A DNA stretch of 64,000 bases, from positions 1-64,000 of the forward strand of contig JAEXCU010000011.1 of assembly GCA_023402015.1 (NCBI GenBank). The letters are read 5' to 3'. Both the position numbers and the translations under genes were made by a program. The notes beneath the pieces are model-generated. The model was not told the origin of the DNA and searched no databases. It saw only the letters and a list, made by a program, of their open reading frames with translations. Shown piece after piece: positions 9,165 through 18,267 of the stretch. This DNA comes from Pseudomonadota bacterium. GTDB lineage: Bacteria; Pseudomonadota; Alphaproteobacteria; Rs-D84. The stretch's first letter is position 1. Each line of letters starts with the position of its first letter.

Positions 9165-10847
9165 ATGTTTGCCCATAGATTTTTAACAAAAGATAAATTT
9201 GATAATTATGATGATTATATTCACAACGCGATTCCACAAATACCTGAAAATTTCAACTTTGCATATGATGTAATTGATGTATTGGCCCGCGAAGAACCGG
9301 ACAAAGTGGCAATTCTGTGGACCAATGATGCCGGCGAAAAAAAGACTTTTACATTTCGTGATTTATCATTATTGTCCAACGCCGCGGCGAATTTTTTGGC
9401 ATCGCGGGGACTGACCCATGGTGATACGGTTTTGATGTTTATGCGTCGCCGTTGGGAATACTGGGTTTTAATGATGGCAATGCACAAATTGGGCGTGATT
9501 CCAATTCCGTCAACAAATCAGTTAAAGGCCGAAGATATTAAATACCGCATACAAATGGCGAATGTCCGGGCAATAATTGCATATGACGACGGATATATTT
9601 TTAACGAAATTAAATCTGCCATGGGCGACGAACCGGTACCACTGATTTCTTCGGACGAAGTTGCCGATTCGTTGACCAAAATGCCGCAAACATTCGCGCG
9701 CGTACCGAACGAAAATACCGACACCATGGTGATTTATTTTACCAGTGGGACAACCGATTTACCAAAAATGGTCGCACATAATTACGTGTATCCATTGGGC
9801 CATATTAATACTGCCCTGTTCTGGCAAAGACTGTGCGATGGCGACATTCATTTTACATTATCCGAATCGGGCTGGGCAAAATGTTCATGGGGAAAAATGT
9901 ACGGTCAATGGATGGCGGGGGCAACCGTGTTCATTTATGATTTTGAAAGCATTGCAACCGCGCATGATTTATTGCACGCGATTTCAGAAAACCACATCAC
10001 ATCATTCTGCGCGCCCCCGACGGCCTATAAAATGCTGATACACGCCGATATGTCAAAATATGACCTGTCCGCATGGAAAAAAGCAGACATCGCCGGCGAG
10101 GCTTTAAATCCCGAGGTTTATGAACGCTTTCTGGAAAAAACAGGAATTAAAATGCGCGAAGGATTCGGCCAAACAGAAACCTGTGTTATGTTATTCACAC
10201 ACCAGTGGTGCGAACCAAAACCGGGCAGTATGGGCATGCCCGCCGCCGGATGGGACGTGCAATTATTGGATGAACGTGGCCGCCCGGTGCCCGACGGAAC
10301 GGTTGGTGAAATATGTGTTTCATTAAAAGACGGACGTCCGGTTGGTCTATTCCAGGGTTATCACAAAAATGAAAAATTAACCGCACAAACATATCGCGAC
10401 GGATACTATCACACTGGCGACGTTGCATATCGCGATTCGGACGGATATTTTTGGTTTGTTGGACGTAATGACGACCTGATTAAAACATCTGGCTATCGCG
10501 TCAGCCCGTTTGAAGTGGAAAGTGTTTTATTGGAACACCCCGCCGTGCGCGAGGTTGCCGTAACCGGCATCCCCGATGCATCCCGCGGCATGGCGGTCAA
10601 GGCCACAGTTGTCTTGAACAAATACTTCCAGGGTTCAGACATTCTGGTTCGCCAATTACAGGACCATGTGCGCAGTCGCACTGCCCCATACAAATGTCCG
10701 CGCGTGATTGAATTTGTGGACAGTTTGCCAATGACAATCAGTGGAAAAATTCGTCGCGCCCTGATACGAACGATTGACAGCACCAAAACCACAATTATTG
10801 AACCGATTAAGGATTCATTGGGCCTTAGTAAAGATGAGGAAAAATAA
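9165..10847 (+). CDS. AMP-forming acyl-CoA synthetase
   Basis: A 560-residue adenylate-forming enzyme that activates a carboxylic acid to its CoA thioester through an acyl-AMP. Motifs in order: the ATP loop YFTSGTTDLPKMVAHN, GFGQTET, YHTGDVAYRDSDG, the hinge VGRNDDLIKTSGYRVSPFEV and the C-terminal catalytic Lys in ISGKIRR. The pattern is closest to the medium-chain/acetyl-like ACSM group. Substrate is not certain. It is transcribed alone and ends at a bidirectional terminator. Confidence 0.92.
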   Translation: MFAHRFLTKDKFDNYDDYIHNAIPQIPENFNFAYDVIDVLAREEPDKVAILWTNDAGEKKTFTFRDLSLLSNAAANFLASRGLTHGDTVLMFMRRRWEYWVLMMAMHKLGVIPIPSTNQLKAEDIKYRIQMANVRAIIAYDDGYIFNEIKSAMGDEPVPLISSDEVADSLTKMPQTFARVPNENTDTMVIYFTSGTTDLPKMVAHNYVYPLGHINTALFWQRLCDGDIHFTLSESGWAKCSWGKMYGQWMAGATVFIYDFESIATAHDLLHAISENHITSFCAPPTAYKMLIHADMSKYDLSAWKKADIAGEALNPEVYERFLEKTGIKMREGFGQTETCVMLFTHQWCEPKPGSMGMPAAGWDVQLLDERGRPVPDGTVGEICVSLKDGRPVGLFQGYHKNEKLTAQTYRDGYYHTGDVAYRDSDGYFWFVGRNDDLIKTSGYRVSPFEVESVLLEHPAVREVAVTGIPDASRGMAVKATVVLNKYFQGSDILVRQLQDHVRSRTAPYKCPRVIEFVDSLPMTISGKIRRALIRTIDSTKTTIIEPIKDSLGLSKDEEK

Positions 10848-10875
10848 AAATGCGGGATTAAATCCCGCATTTTTT
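10846..10875. terminator. Bidirectional terminator
   Basis: TGCGGGA (10851-10857) and TCCCGCA (10863-10869) form a stem with A-run before and T-run after, so it works for the acyl-CoA synthetase and for the convergent gene whose stop codon it touches (10874). Confidence 0.88.
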
Positions 10876-11254
10876 ATGCAGAATAATAACAATTGTTTGT
10901 AAACGTATACGTGCCTGTGCCATCAGACAAGTTCTGTCCTGCCCGAATATAACAACCGGTGATTCTTTGGGTGCCTTCGGGGCTGTACCCACCACTGGGA
11001 CACTCGTTGCATGTGGGCACAAATGAACCCGATGCACCATAATACCCAGATACACAATCATACGTGCTGTAATGTTGAACAGTGCACATACAGCGACTGT
11101 TTAATTCATAATATCCGCATCCAATATAATTGGTGCCAGAAACATGTTGGCAACCATATTCATCGCCACAATCCACTTCGCATGACATGCCCTGTACGCC
11201 CAGTGGCCATACAATCATCAAAATGGTTAAATAACCGTACCATGATTTTTTCAT
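10874..11254 (-). CDS. Small secreted cysteine-rich protein, CYY family
   Basis: A 126-residue protein with signal peptide MKKSWYGYLTILMIVWPLGVQG, then about 12 cysteines in the mature chain, and the C-terminal CYY motif (ITGCYIRAGQNLSDGTGTY ... NNCYYSA). The segment CNECPSGGYSPEG is a CxxC knuckle like those in its larger relatives. The start follows a GGGGGGAA ribosome-binding site that lies 22 nt after the terminator of leader RNA E. This is the smallest member here and the simplest example of the family. Confidence 0.85.
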   Translation of the reverse strand: MKKSWYGYLTILMIVWPLGVQGMSCEVDCGDEYGCQHVSGTNYIGCGYYELNSRCMCTVQHYSTYDCVSGYYGASGSFVPTCNECPSGGYSPEGTQRITGCYIRAGQNLSDGTGTYTFTNNCYYSA

Positions 11255-11280
11255 TTTTTATTCCCCCCATTTGTTAAAAC

Positions 11281-11553
11281 ATAAACCGCCAAGGAAAAAT
11301 TGGCGGTCGGGAGGTTAAGAAAATCATAGAATATAATGACCCCGCCAGCCTTTGGACATAGCCTGTTTTATACGCTGGCGGCCCCCCGGCCAAGCGGGGT
11401 ATCACAACAAATAACGGGCGCAAATGCGCCGTCATTGTTGACGGATTACGATGCAAAAATACTGCACCGATATTCTATGGGATTTCTTACGTCCCCGAAC
11501 GCACATCCCTGTGGTTCATGTGCAATTATATTAAATCTGTCCCCGTAAAACAA
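11281..11553 (-). promoter_or_regulatory. Structured leader RNA, copy E, with promoter
   Basis: Read on the minus strand: promoter TTGTTT-17-TATAAT (11553-11525), then a 5' hairpin GCACAT/ATGTGC, a GGG-loop-CCC hairpin, hairpins TGCA/TGCA, CCGTCA/TGACGG and GGCGCA/TGCGCC, and a CCCC/GGGG hairpin. The closing helix P1 pairs 11391-11382 with 11314-11305. Inside it are a long CCGCCAGC/GCTGGCGG stem and a TCAT/ATGA hairpin. The terminator ACCGCC/GGCGGT (11307-11302 with 11290-11285) shares three bases with P1. It precedes the cysteine-rich gene at 10874-11254. The structure is inferred by eye. Confidence 0.75.
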
Positions 11554-11554
11554 T

Positions 11555-11585
11555 AAAAAATGCAGGAATTAATTTCCTGCATTTT
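11555..11585 (-). terminator. Terminator of fabF
   Basis: AAAATGCAGGAA pairs with TTCCTGCATTTTT around a short loop, immediately after the fabF stop at 11608, insulating leader RNA E from fabF transcription. Confidence 0.88.
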
Positions 11586-11607
11586 TATCCTATAATAACA
11601 CGTAGTT

Positions 11608-12861
11608 TTATTCTGCGAATTTTTTGATAACCAAACTGGCGTTGGTACCGCCGAATCCGAACGAATTGCTGATTGCAACATCAACTTTACGTTTTTTGGC
11701 TTTGTTTGGCACCAAATCAAAATCACCAACCGCATCTTCGGGATCCGTCAGATTGATTGTCGGCGGAACAATGCCATCGCGAATTGCCAGAACGCAGAAT
11801 ATTGCCTCTACTGCGCCGGCGGCACCCAACAGATGCCCGGTCATTGATTTAGTAGAAGACATGCTGACTGGTAAATTGCCAAATAATTCTTTGACCGCAG
11901 ATAATTCGCCAACGTCGCCCAATCCGGTTGATGTACCATGCGCATTGATGTAATCAACGTCTGATGGTTGCAGGCCCGCATCGCGCAATGCCGCCTTCAT
12001 CGCACGCAGGCCGCCTTCGCCACCCGGTGCCGGCGCAGTAATATGATATGCGTCGCCAGACATGCCGTATCCGGCAATTTCTGCATAAATTTTTGCGCCG
12101 CGCGCAACGGCGTGTTCGTAATCTTCCAGAACCAAAACACCGGCGCCTTCGGCCATGATGAAACCGTCGCGGCCCTTGTCCCATGGACGTGATGCGCCCG
12201 CCGGGTCATCATTGCGGGTTGACAATGCCTTCATTGCATTAAATCCGGCAACACCGATTTTTCCAACTGCGGCCTCGGACCCACCGGCCAACATAATATC
12301 TGCATCACCGTGCTGAATCATACGTACCGCTTCGCCAATGGAATGGGCGCCGGTCGCGCACGCAGATACAACCGACAGGTTTGGTCCCTTTAATCCATAT
12401 TTAATGGAAACCTGGCCGGCGACCATATTAATAATTGCCTTGGGGATAAAGAACGGACTGATGCGGCGTGGACCACCAGTATATAATTCAACGCAATTAT
12501 CATAAATTGTATTTAATCCACCAATACCCATTCCGATTGAAACGCCGAAACGTTCTTTGTCGCCGTCGTATTCCATTAATCCTGCATCACGCAATGCTTC
12601 GTCGGCGGCAACAACACCATAAACAATGGATTTGTCCATTTTGCGTTGTTCACGACCTTCTAATACTGCGTCCGGATTATATTGACCGGGTTCGGTTCCT
12701 GGAACCGGCAGACCCGCGATTTGTGTTGCACAATCTGATGCGTCAAAGGTATCAATTTTACGTACACCGGATACACCTGAAATAATATTTTTCCATGCAT
12801 ATTCAATTCCGGTTCCAACAGGGGAAACGATACCCATGCCAGTAATAACAACTCTTTTCAT
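11608..12861 (-). CDS. fabF: 3-oxoacyl-ACP synthase II
   Basis: A 417-residue condensing enzyme of fatty-acid elongation that acts on acyl-ACP and malonyl-ACP in the cytoplasm. It begins MKRVVITGMGIVSPVG, with catalytic Cys in VSACATGAHS and the two His in INAHGTSTGLGD and SMTGHLLGAAGA. The start at 12861 follows AAGGATG; the longer frame to 12993 is non-coding leader. It lies 139 bp after acpP, the usual partner. Confidence 0.96.
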   Translation of the reverse strand: MKRVVITGMGIVSPVGTGIEYAWKNIISGVSGVRKIDTFDASDCATQIAGLPVPGTEPGQYNPDAVLEGREQRKMDKSIVYGVVAADEALRDAGLMEYDGDKERFGVSIGMGIGGLNTIYDNCVELYTGGPRRISPFFIPKAIINMVAGQVSIKYGLKGPNLSVVSACATGAHSIGEAVRMIQHGDADIMLAGGSEAAVGKIGVAGFNAMKALSTRNDDPAGASRPWDKGRDGFIMAEGAGVLVLEDYEHAVARGAKIYAEIAGYGMSGDAYHITAPAPGGEGGLRAMKAALRDAGLQPSDVDYINAHGTSTGLGDVGELSAVKELFGNLPVSMSSTKSMTGHLLGAAGAVEAIFCVLAIRDGIVPPTINLTDPEDAVGDFDLVPNKAKKRKVDVAISNSFGFGGTNASLVIKKFAE

Positions 12862-12999
12862 ACTTAACATCCTTATTAAATGTTCAACGATATACCTTGG
12901 TATAATAACCTGTTTATGCGCGAACGTACAGAAAAAAATCCGCCAACAATAATAGATTATTGCGACGGATAATTTTTCATAATTAAATACCAAAAATTA

Positions 13000-13233
13000 T
13001 TATTTTTTATGGGATTCAATGTATTTGATAGCATCAGCAACTGTTTTCAGTTTGGCCGCTTCTTCATCAGGAATTGTGATATCAAATTCTTTTTCCACAG
13101 CCATAACGACTTCTACAATATCCAAAGAATCCGCACCCAAATCGTTTACAAAATCAGATGTTTCTTCAACTCTTTCTTTTGGAATACTCAATTTGTCTGC
13201 TACGATTTCCTGTACTTTTTCAAAAGTTGCCAT
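13000..13233 (-). CDS. acpP: Acyl carrier protein
   Basis: A 77-residue acidic carrier starting MATFEKVQEIVADKLSIPKE, with the phosphopantetheine attachment Ser in GADSLDIVE. The start is set by AAAGGATAAAAAAATG; the longer open frame to 13284 lacks family similarity. It carries the growing acyl chain for FabF (next gene) and the acyltransferases. Confidence 0.96.
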   Translation of the reverse strand: MATFEKVQEIVADKLSIPKERVEETSDFVNDLGADSLDIVEVVMAVEKEFDITIPDEEAAKLKTVADAIKYIESHKK

Positions 13234-13367
13234 TTTTTTATCCTTTGTTTCAGTTAAATTTCTGGCCCCGCTTAGGGGCGTCATTACTTAAAACTATCAT
13301 TTTATGCACATGGTGTCAAGAAATTATAACAAATAATAACAAAGTTGACAAATACGCATTCTTGAAA

Positions 13368-14366
13368 TTAATTCATTATTTCGGTTAATAACTGGTTCAT
13401 ATTAACGCGAAAGTCTTCTTTGTCTGACACCCATACCAACTGGCGCATTAAAAATTTATACACGTCATCCATTGTTAAATTTGGTATTCCGGCCCGCGTG
13501 GCAACGCGGCGCCATGCCAATCGCGGATCGGTCAAATGACCACGCCCGCGGCCGGGGAAAACCCAACGTCCATCCTGGGGCAGATTCTGTAAAACAACAA
13601 CCGCCGCATCGGACAAAGGCCGCGAATCCCACGTGTAATGATTAAAATCTAATTCAGACCATTGCATGGCAAAGACCTGGGATTTTGTTGCAAAACCATA
13701 AATCAACATTAAAAACGCAGCACGCAAAATTTGATTTTCTTCTTCGTTTATTGCGACGATTAATTTATTAAATCCGAATTTATTTAATGGGCGCACACGA
13801 CGATTTTGTTCCACGCGTGGTAAATCAGATACCGGGTTTTCACGTGCGTACCCGGTTTCACATGCATAATTAAAAAAACTTTGCAGCAATTCCTGCATGC
13901 GGCCTGCAATCGCACGGCCGGAAATATTTGCGATAACATTCGTTATATCATCCTGGGTTATATCAGATAAATTTTTATCAAACAATGACGACAAATGTCT
14001 GTTTATTGCACGCACCAATTTTTCGCGCGAATATTCCCCACGACGTACACGGTTGGTTAAATATAAATCCAAAAATTTGCGGAATGTAATTTGACGATGA
14101 CGGGTTTTCGTTTTCTGTGCCGCCTTGGCCAATATTTCCGGCACTGCCGCGCGCGCATCTTCTATGTCAATGTCGGGATAGTTTCCAATGATAATTCGTT
14201 TATCGCGGCCATGAACGCGTTTTCGCACAAAGAACGTTTTTACGCCGCGTCGCGTTATATACATGCGCAAGCGCGGATCAGATAAATCCTGGACAACATC
14301 AAACCCCGTTCGCGGCGCAGGCAAATTATCCAATATAAACGGATTAAAAAAGAACTGATGGGCCAT
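13368..14366 (-). CDS. Tyrosine-recombinase-like protein with degenerate active site
   Basis: A 332-residue protein with an integrase architecture: an N-terminal arm-type DNA-binding part (RRGVKTFFVRKRVHGRDKR, GNYPDIDIEDAR), a SAM-like core-binding domain (TFRKFLDLYLTNRVRRGEYS) and a C-terminal catalytic fold (LMLIYGFATKSQVFAMQWSE). The expected first Arg of the active site appears replaced (FATKSQV), the HxxR box is absent where TMDDVYKFLMRQL stands, and no clear Tyr follows. It is therefore probably inactive in strand exchange. The start at 14366 follows GGGGG, 21 bp after the upstream gene. No att repeats or cargo were recognised. Confidence 0.7.
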   Translation of the reverse strand: MAHQFFFNPFILDNLPAPRTGFDVVQDLSDPRLRMYITRRGVKTFFVRKRVHGRDKRIIIGNYPDIDIEDARAAVPEILAKAAQKTKTRHRQITFRKFLDLYLTNRVRRGEYSREKLVRAINRHLSSLFDKNLSDITQDDITNVIANISGRAIAGRMQELLQSFFNYACETGYARENPVSDLPRVEQNRRVRPLNKFGFNKLIVAINEEENQILRAAFLMLIYGFATKSQVFAMQWSELDFNHYTWDSRPLSDAAVVVLQNLPQDGRWVFPGRGRGHLTDPRLAWRRVATRAGIPNLTMDDVYKFLMRQLVWVSDKEDFRVNMNQLLTEIMN

Positions 14367-14386
14367 TCGCGCCCCCTTTGCTGTTT

Positions 14387-14788
14387 TTATTTTTTGCGTG
14401 TCATTGCATTTTTCCAAAAAGAATTACGAACATCACACATGGACTGATATCGTGCCAGTGCGGTGTAATAACTGTGATTTTTACGACAGAATTTACATCC
14501 GATTTGCGTGCATGGCACAGACCGTTGTTCGTCAAAATGTTGGCAAAAACGCATGGTGAATGACGGAGAAGTACTGGAATTTTCAAATGGGTTTGTATTC
14601 GGAATAAAATGAACACGAATACATGCCTCTGGCATGGTTTCGCCATTTTCCGACGACGGATACGACGTTATTTTGCGACGCGCGTTGTCTGTTTCTAATT
14701 CAAACTGGTGGCATAAATACCGCACATCCCTATACGCATTCCAATTATTACGAAACAGGTTCCATTTTTTTTTGATAACAGCAAACAT
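14387..14788 (-). CDS. Hypothetical protein with a CxxC-type zinc-like cluster
   Basis: A 133-residue cytoplasmic-looking protein (no signal peptide) starting MFAVIKKKWNLFRNNW. The C-terminal half has CQHFDEQRSVPCTQIGCKFC followed by RKNH, a His/Cys cluster that could bind zinc. It lies between lepA and the recombinase-like gene, probably in one transcript with both. I do not recognise the family. Confidence 0.55.
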   Translation of the reverse strand: MFAVIKKKWNLFRNNWNAYRDVRYLCHQFELETDNARRKITSYPSSENGETMPEACIRVHFIPNTNPFENSSTSPSFTMRFCQHFDEQRSVPCTQIGCKFCRKNHSYYTALARYQSMCDVRNSFWKNAMTRKK

Positions 14789-14804
14789 AACTTTGCACCT
14801 TTTC

Positions 14805-16595
14805 TTAGACTTTTAATGCATTGATAAACGCGCTTTGCGGTATTTCTACATTGCCAAATGTGCGCATGCGCTTTTTACCTTCTTTTTGTTTTTCCAACAA
14901 TTTGCGTTTACGCGTTATATCCCCGCCATAGCATTTGGACGTAACGTCTTTGCGAAATGCCGCAATGGTTTCACGTGCAATAATTTTGCCGCCAATTGCC
15001 GCCTGCAAAGGAATTTTAAATTGATGACGTGGAATTAAATCTTTTAATTTTTCAACAATTTGACGACCACGTTTTTCTGCAAAAGACCGATGACACATAA
15101 ACGATAACGGTTCCACATTTTCATCATTTACCAAAATGCAAACCTTGACCAAATCAGATGCCTGATACCCCTGGACAACATAATCAAATGATGCGTATCC
15201 CGAAGACAATGATTTCACCCGGTCGTAAAAATCAAATACAATTTCTGCCAATGGTAATTGATAAACCAAAACCGCGCGATTGCCGACGTATGAAATATTT
15301 TCTTGGATACCGCGGCGTTCAGAACACAGTGCCATAATTCCGCCCATATATTTATCCGGCATCATAATTGTTGCGCGCACCCACGGTTCTTCAATCGTTG
15401 CAATTTTCGTCAGGTCTGGCATATCAGCGGGATTTTCCAAATCAATCACACTGCCATCACGCAGGTGTATTTTATACAGCACACTGGGAACAGTGTTTAT
15501 CAGGGTTAAATTAAATTCCCGGGCCAGGCGTTCGCTGATGATTTCCATATGCAGCAAACCCAAAAATCCGCAACGCAATCCAAACCCCAGCGCAGATGAT
15601 TTTTCCGTTGTGAACATAAATGATGCATCATTCAGCGCCAGTTTTTCTGCGCTGTCGCGCAGGGTTGGATAATCATCGGCCTCTACTGGAAAGAACGAAG
15701 AAAAAACAACCGGAACAGATGGTTTAAACCCCGGCAATGGTTGTGCATCAGATGTGCGCGCATCTGTAATTGTATCGCCAACCTTGCAATCGTGAATAGT
15801 TTTCATTCCTGTGATAATAAATCCGATTTCACCGGTCGCCAATTCATTACAATCAATCATTTTTGGCGTAAAGTATCCGATTTTATCCACGGTATATTCA
15901 GCACCGGTTGCCAAGAATTTTATTTTTTGGCCGCGGGTTAATTTTCCATCCACCACGCGCACCAATATAACAACGCCCAAATATGAATCATACCAAGAAT
16001 CAATCAGCAACGCACGCGTTGGCGCATTTTCGTCGCCATGTGGACTGGGTAATTTGTGAACAATTTCTTCCAGTAATTCTGGCACACCTGCGCCCGTTTT
16101 GCCCGATACGCATTGCGCGTCCGCCGCATCCAGACCAATAACATCGGCAATTTGTTCGCGCGTGGCGGCAACATCACTGGATGGCAAATCAATTTTGTTC
16201 AATACCGGCAACATTTCCAAATCGTTGTCCAGTGCCAAATACGCGTTGGCCAGTGTTTGGGCCTGGACCCCCTGGGTTGCATCAACCAAAACCAACGCAC
16301 CTTCGCACGCAGCCAGACTGCGCGATACCTCGTACGAGAAATCAACATGCCCCGGTGTGTCCATTAAATTCAATTGATAAACCTGGCCGTCTTTGGCGGT
16401 ATAGTTTAAACGCACCGTTTGGGCCTTGATTGTGATACCACGTTCACGTTCAATATCCATAGAATCCAATATTTGCGCCTTCATTTCGCGCGATTGCAGG
16501 CCGCCGGTGTATTCAATTAATCTGTCCGACAGTGTGGATTTACCATGGTCAATATGTGCAACGATTGCAAAGTTTCGGATATTATGTTGGCTCAT
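14805..16595 (-). CDS. lepA: Elongation factor 4 (back-translocase GTPase)
   Basis: A 596-residue ribosome-associated GTPase. It starts [20 protein letters not shown] with G1 [17 protein letters not shown] and NKIDLPSSD, and ends with the LepA-specific C-terminal domain ([20 protein letters not shown]). The start was chosen at 16595 after TTAGGTG, since 23 residues upstream are unlike LepA. Full length and intact. Confidence 0.97.
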   Translation of the reverse strand: MSQHNIRNFAIVAHIDHGKSTLSDRLIEYTGGLQSREMKAQILDSMDIERERGITIKAQTVRLNYTAKDGQVYQLNLMDTPGHVDFSYEVSRSLAACEGALVLVDATQGVQAQTLANAYLALDNDLEMLPVLNKIDLPSSDVAATREQIADVIGLDAADAQCVSGKTGAGVPELLEEIVHKLPSPHGDENAPTRALLIDSWYDSYLGVVILVRVVDGKLTRGQKIKFLATGAEYTVDKIGYFTPKMIDCNELATGEIGFIITGMKTIHDCKVGDTITDARTSDAQPLPGFKPSVPVVFSSFFPVEADDYPTLRDSAEKLALNDASFMFTTEKSSALGFGLRCGFLGLLHMEIISERLAREFNLTLINTVPSVLYKIHLRDGSVIDLENPADMPDLTKIATIEEPWVRATIMMPDKYMGGIMALCSERRGIQENISYVGNRAVLVYQLPLAEIVFDFYDRVKSLSSGYASFDYVVQGYQASDLVKVCILVNDENVEPLSFMCHRSFAEKRGRQIVEKLKDLIPRHQFKIPLQAAIGGKIIARETIAAFRKDVTSKCYGGDITRKRKLLEKQKEGKKRMRTFGNVEIPQSAFINALKV

Positions 16596-16726
16596 GTAAA
16601 AACACCTAATGTATGCGGCAATGATACACCAGTATATGCGTCCCCGCAAGGTGAAATTTACCAAATATGATTATAAACAGGGCAAAAAAATTGCCCGGCG
16701 AGTTGCACGGGCGGACGATTAATAAT

Positions 16727-17083
16727 TTATTTTTCTGAAATTTCATCTAACAAAGAATCTATGCGCGATGCACGGTCCAATGTGTCGTCATATGAAAATT
16801 GAATTTCTGGGACATATTTTTGGTCCATTTTTGCGGCCAATTCATAACGCACTGTCTTGGTAATTTCATCCAAACGATGCTGGACGACGGGAATATCAGT
16901 ATTACGTGAATAATAAAATAAACGAACAAATTGCAACCCGCCGTGGGCAATGGCGCCCACCAGCGACACACCTGAAACAATTGTATCATCTGAATAATTA
17001 TCACGTAAAATTTCCGCCACCAGTGTTTGAACCTTGGCTGCAATGCGTTCTGCGCGATTTGAATTTGTTTGCTTTTTCATCAT
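16727..17083 (-). CDS. rbfA: Ribosome-binding factor A
   Basis: A 118-residue KH-like 16S rRNA maturation factor: MMKKQTNSNRAERIAAKVQT, with the RLFYYS strand and the C-terminal PEIQFSYDDTLDRASRIDSL typical of RbfA. Slightly shorter than many alphaproteobacterial forms, which carry extra tails. Confidence 0.92.
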   Translation of the reverse strand: MMKKQTNSNRAERIAAKVQTLVAEILRDNYSDDTIVSGVSLVGAIAHGGLQFVRLFYYSRNTDIPVVQHRLDEITKTVRYELAAKMDQKYVPEIQFSYDDTLDRASRIDSLLDEISEK

Positions 17084-17169
17084 TTTTTATCCCTGAAATA
17101 TATAATGATTGTAAAGTAGTAAATATTAAATTACAATCAAGTAAATTTTTTTAAACATAGGAATCTGGC

Positions 17170-17742
17170 ATGAAGTTTGCCGAATATATACTTAAAAAGG
17201 CGCAGCATCCTGCGTATTCATGGATTGTATTCATATTAACGGTTTGTGAATCTATATTTTTGTTCATCCCGCCCGAGGTTTTTATGACACCACCCATTAT
17301 CGCGGATAAAAAGCGCGCGGTTCCAATAACTGTTGCGGCATCACTGGGGTCAATTGTGGGCGGTATTATCGCATACATGATTGGACTGTGGTTGTTTGAT
17401 TCGGTTGGCATGTGGCTGATTAATAATTTTGCCAGCATGGAAAAGTTTCAAATGGCCCAGGATTTATTTATAAAACACGGGGTATTTATTATTGTACTGA
17501 CAGCCGTAACGCCCATTCCATATAAATTAATGGCGATATGCGCGGGATTTATGGGATTCCCGGCGGCATTGTTTATCGGGGTTTCGGCGATATTCCGCAC
17601 GGGCCGCTTTGCCACGGTGGCAACATTGCTGTATTTCTTTCAGGAACGCGCAAACGCAATTGTAAAAAAATATTTCTGGCCATTGACGTTGGTTGCAATA
17701 ATTGTGGCCGGCCTGGGTATTGGATTAATGCTGATGCTGTGA
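17170..17742 (+). CDS. YqaA/DedA-type (VTT domain) membrane protein
   Basis: A 190-residue inner-membrane protein with four to five hydrophobic segments. The hallmark is AVTPIPYKLMAICAGFMG with the following GVSAIFRTGRF, matching the VTT core loop of DedA/YqaA proteins, which are linked to lipid scrambling and membrane homeostasis. It is transcribed alone away from rbfA and ends at a terminator. Confidence 0.85.
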   Translation: MKFAEYILKKAQHPAYSWIVFILTVCESIFLFIPPEVFMTPPIIADKKRAVPITVAASLGSIVGGIIAYMIGLWLFDSVGMWLINNFASMEKFQMAQDLFIKHGVFIIVLTAVTPIPYKLMAICAGFMGFPAALFIGVSAIFRTGRFATVATLLYFFQERANAIVKKYFWPLTLVAIIVAGLGIGLMLML

Positions 17743-17792
17743 TATTAAATCAAACAATTTGTGCAAATAATTTTATTTAAAACACATATCCC

Positions 17793-17824
17793 AAAACCAT
17801 CAATGAAATTGGTGGTTTTATTTA
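17793..17824 (+). terminator. Terminator of the YqaA-like gene
   Basis: AAAACCA-T-CAAT pairs with ATTG-G-TGGTTTT around GAA, a 12-bp stem followed by TTTTATTTA. Confidence 0.82.
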
Positions 17825-18267
17825 TTGGCGATGTCGCATGGGCCCGCTATATTTACGTGTGTGTAAATTAACGGGAATCAAGTTAATAAAAAACAACCCG
17901 CACGGATTTGTATGGTAAAGATGGCTGGATTACGAACAGGCCAACGCATTTCACATAATATTTATGAATTTGTTATTCCTGCGCCCTGGTGCCCCATACA
18001 AACGCGTGTTTATACGGGATGACCGCGCCAGAAACACGGTCTTTAAAAATTATATTACCCAACCCCCTGCCCGGGCACGATTAATCAGAAAGAAACATGA
18101 ATGACAAACGGGATTAAGTTTGAAACAGTTGCGAAAAACATTCCCCTGCCCGAAATTTTATTAATGATAAACAGAGAAACAGCGGTCATTGACCGCTGTT
18201 TCTCTCTCTCCTCTATGTGGGGGGCCATGTGGGATGCCGCCCCGTCCCATCCTCCCTCGCGGGAAAC
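17825..18267. other. Gene-free interval
   Basis: About 440 bp with no reading frame I can support on either strand. The plus-strand frame from 18101 onward is an antisense shadow of the next gene. The only clear structure is the perfect inverted repeat at 18174-18204. The remainder could be decayed sequence. Confidence 0.5.
18174..18204 (-). terminator. Perfect 15-bp inverted repeat, probable terminator
   Basis: GAGAAACAGCGGTCA and its exact complement are separated by one base. It lies 64 bp past the stop of the 18268-19350 gene (minus strand). There is no proper T-run, so it may stop transcription or protect the mRNA 3' end. Confidence 0.6.
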
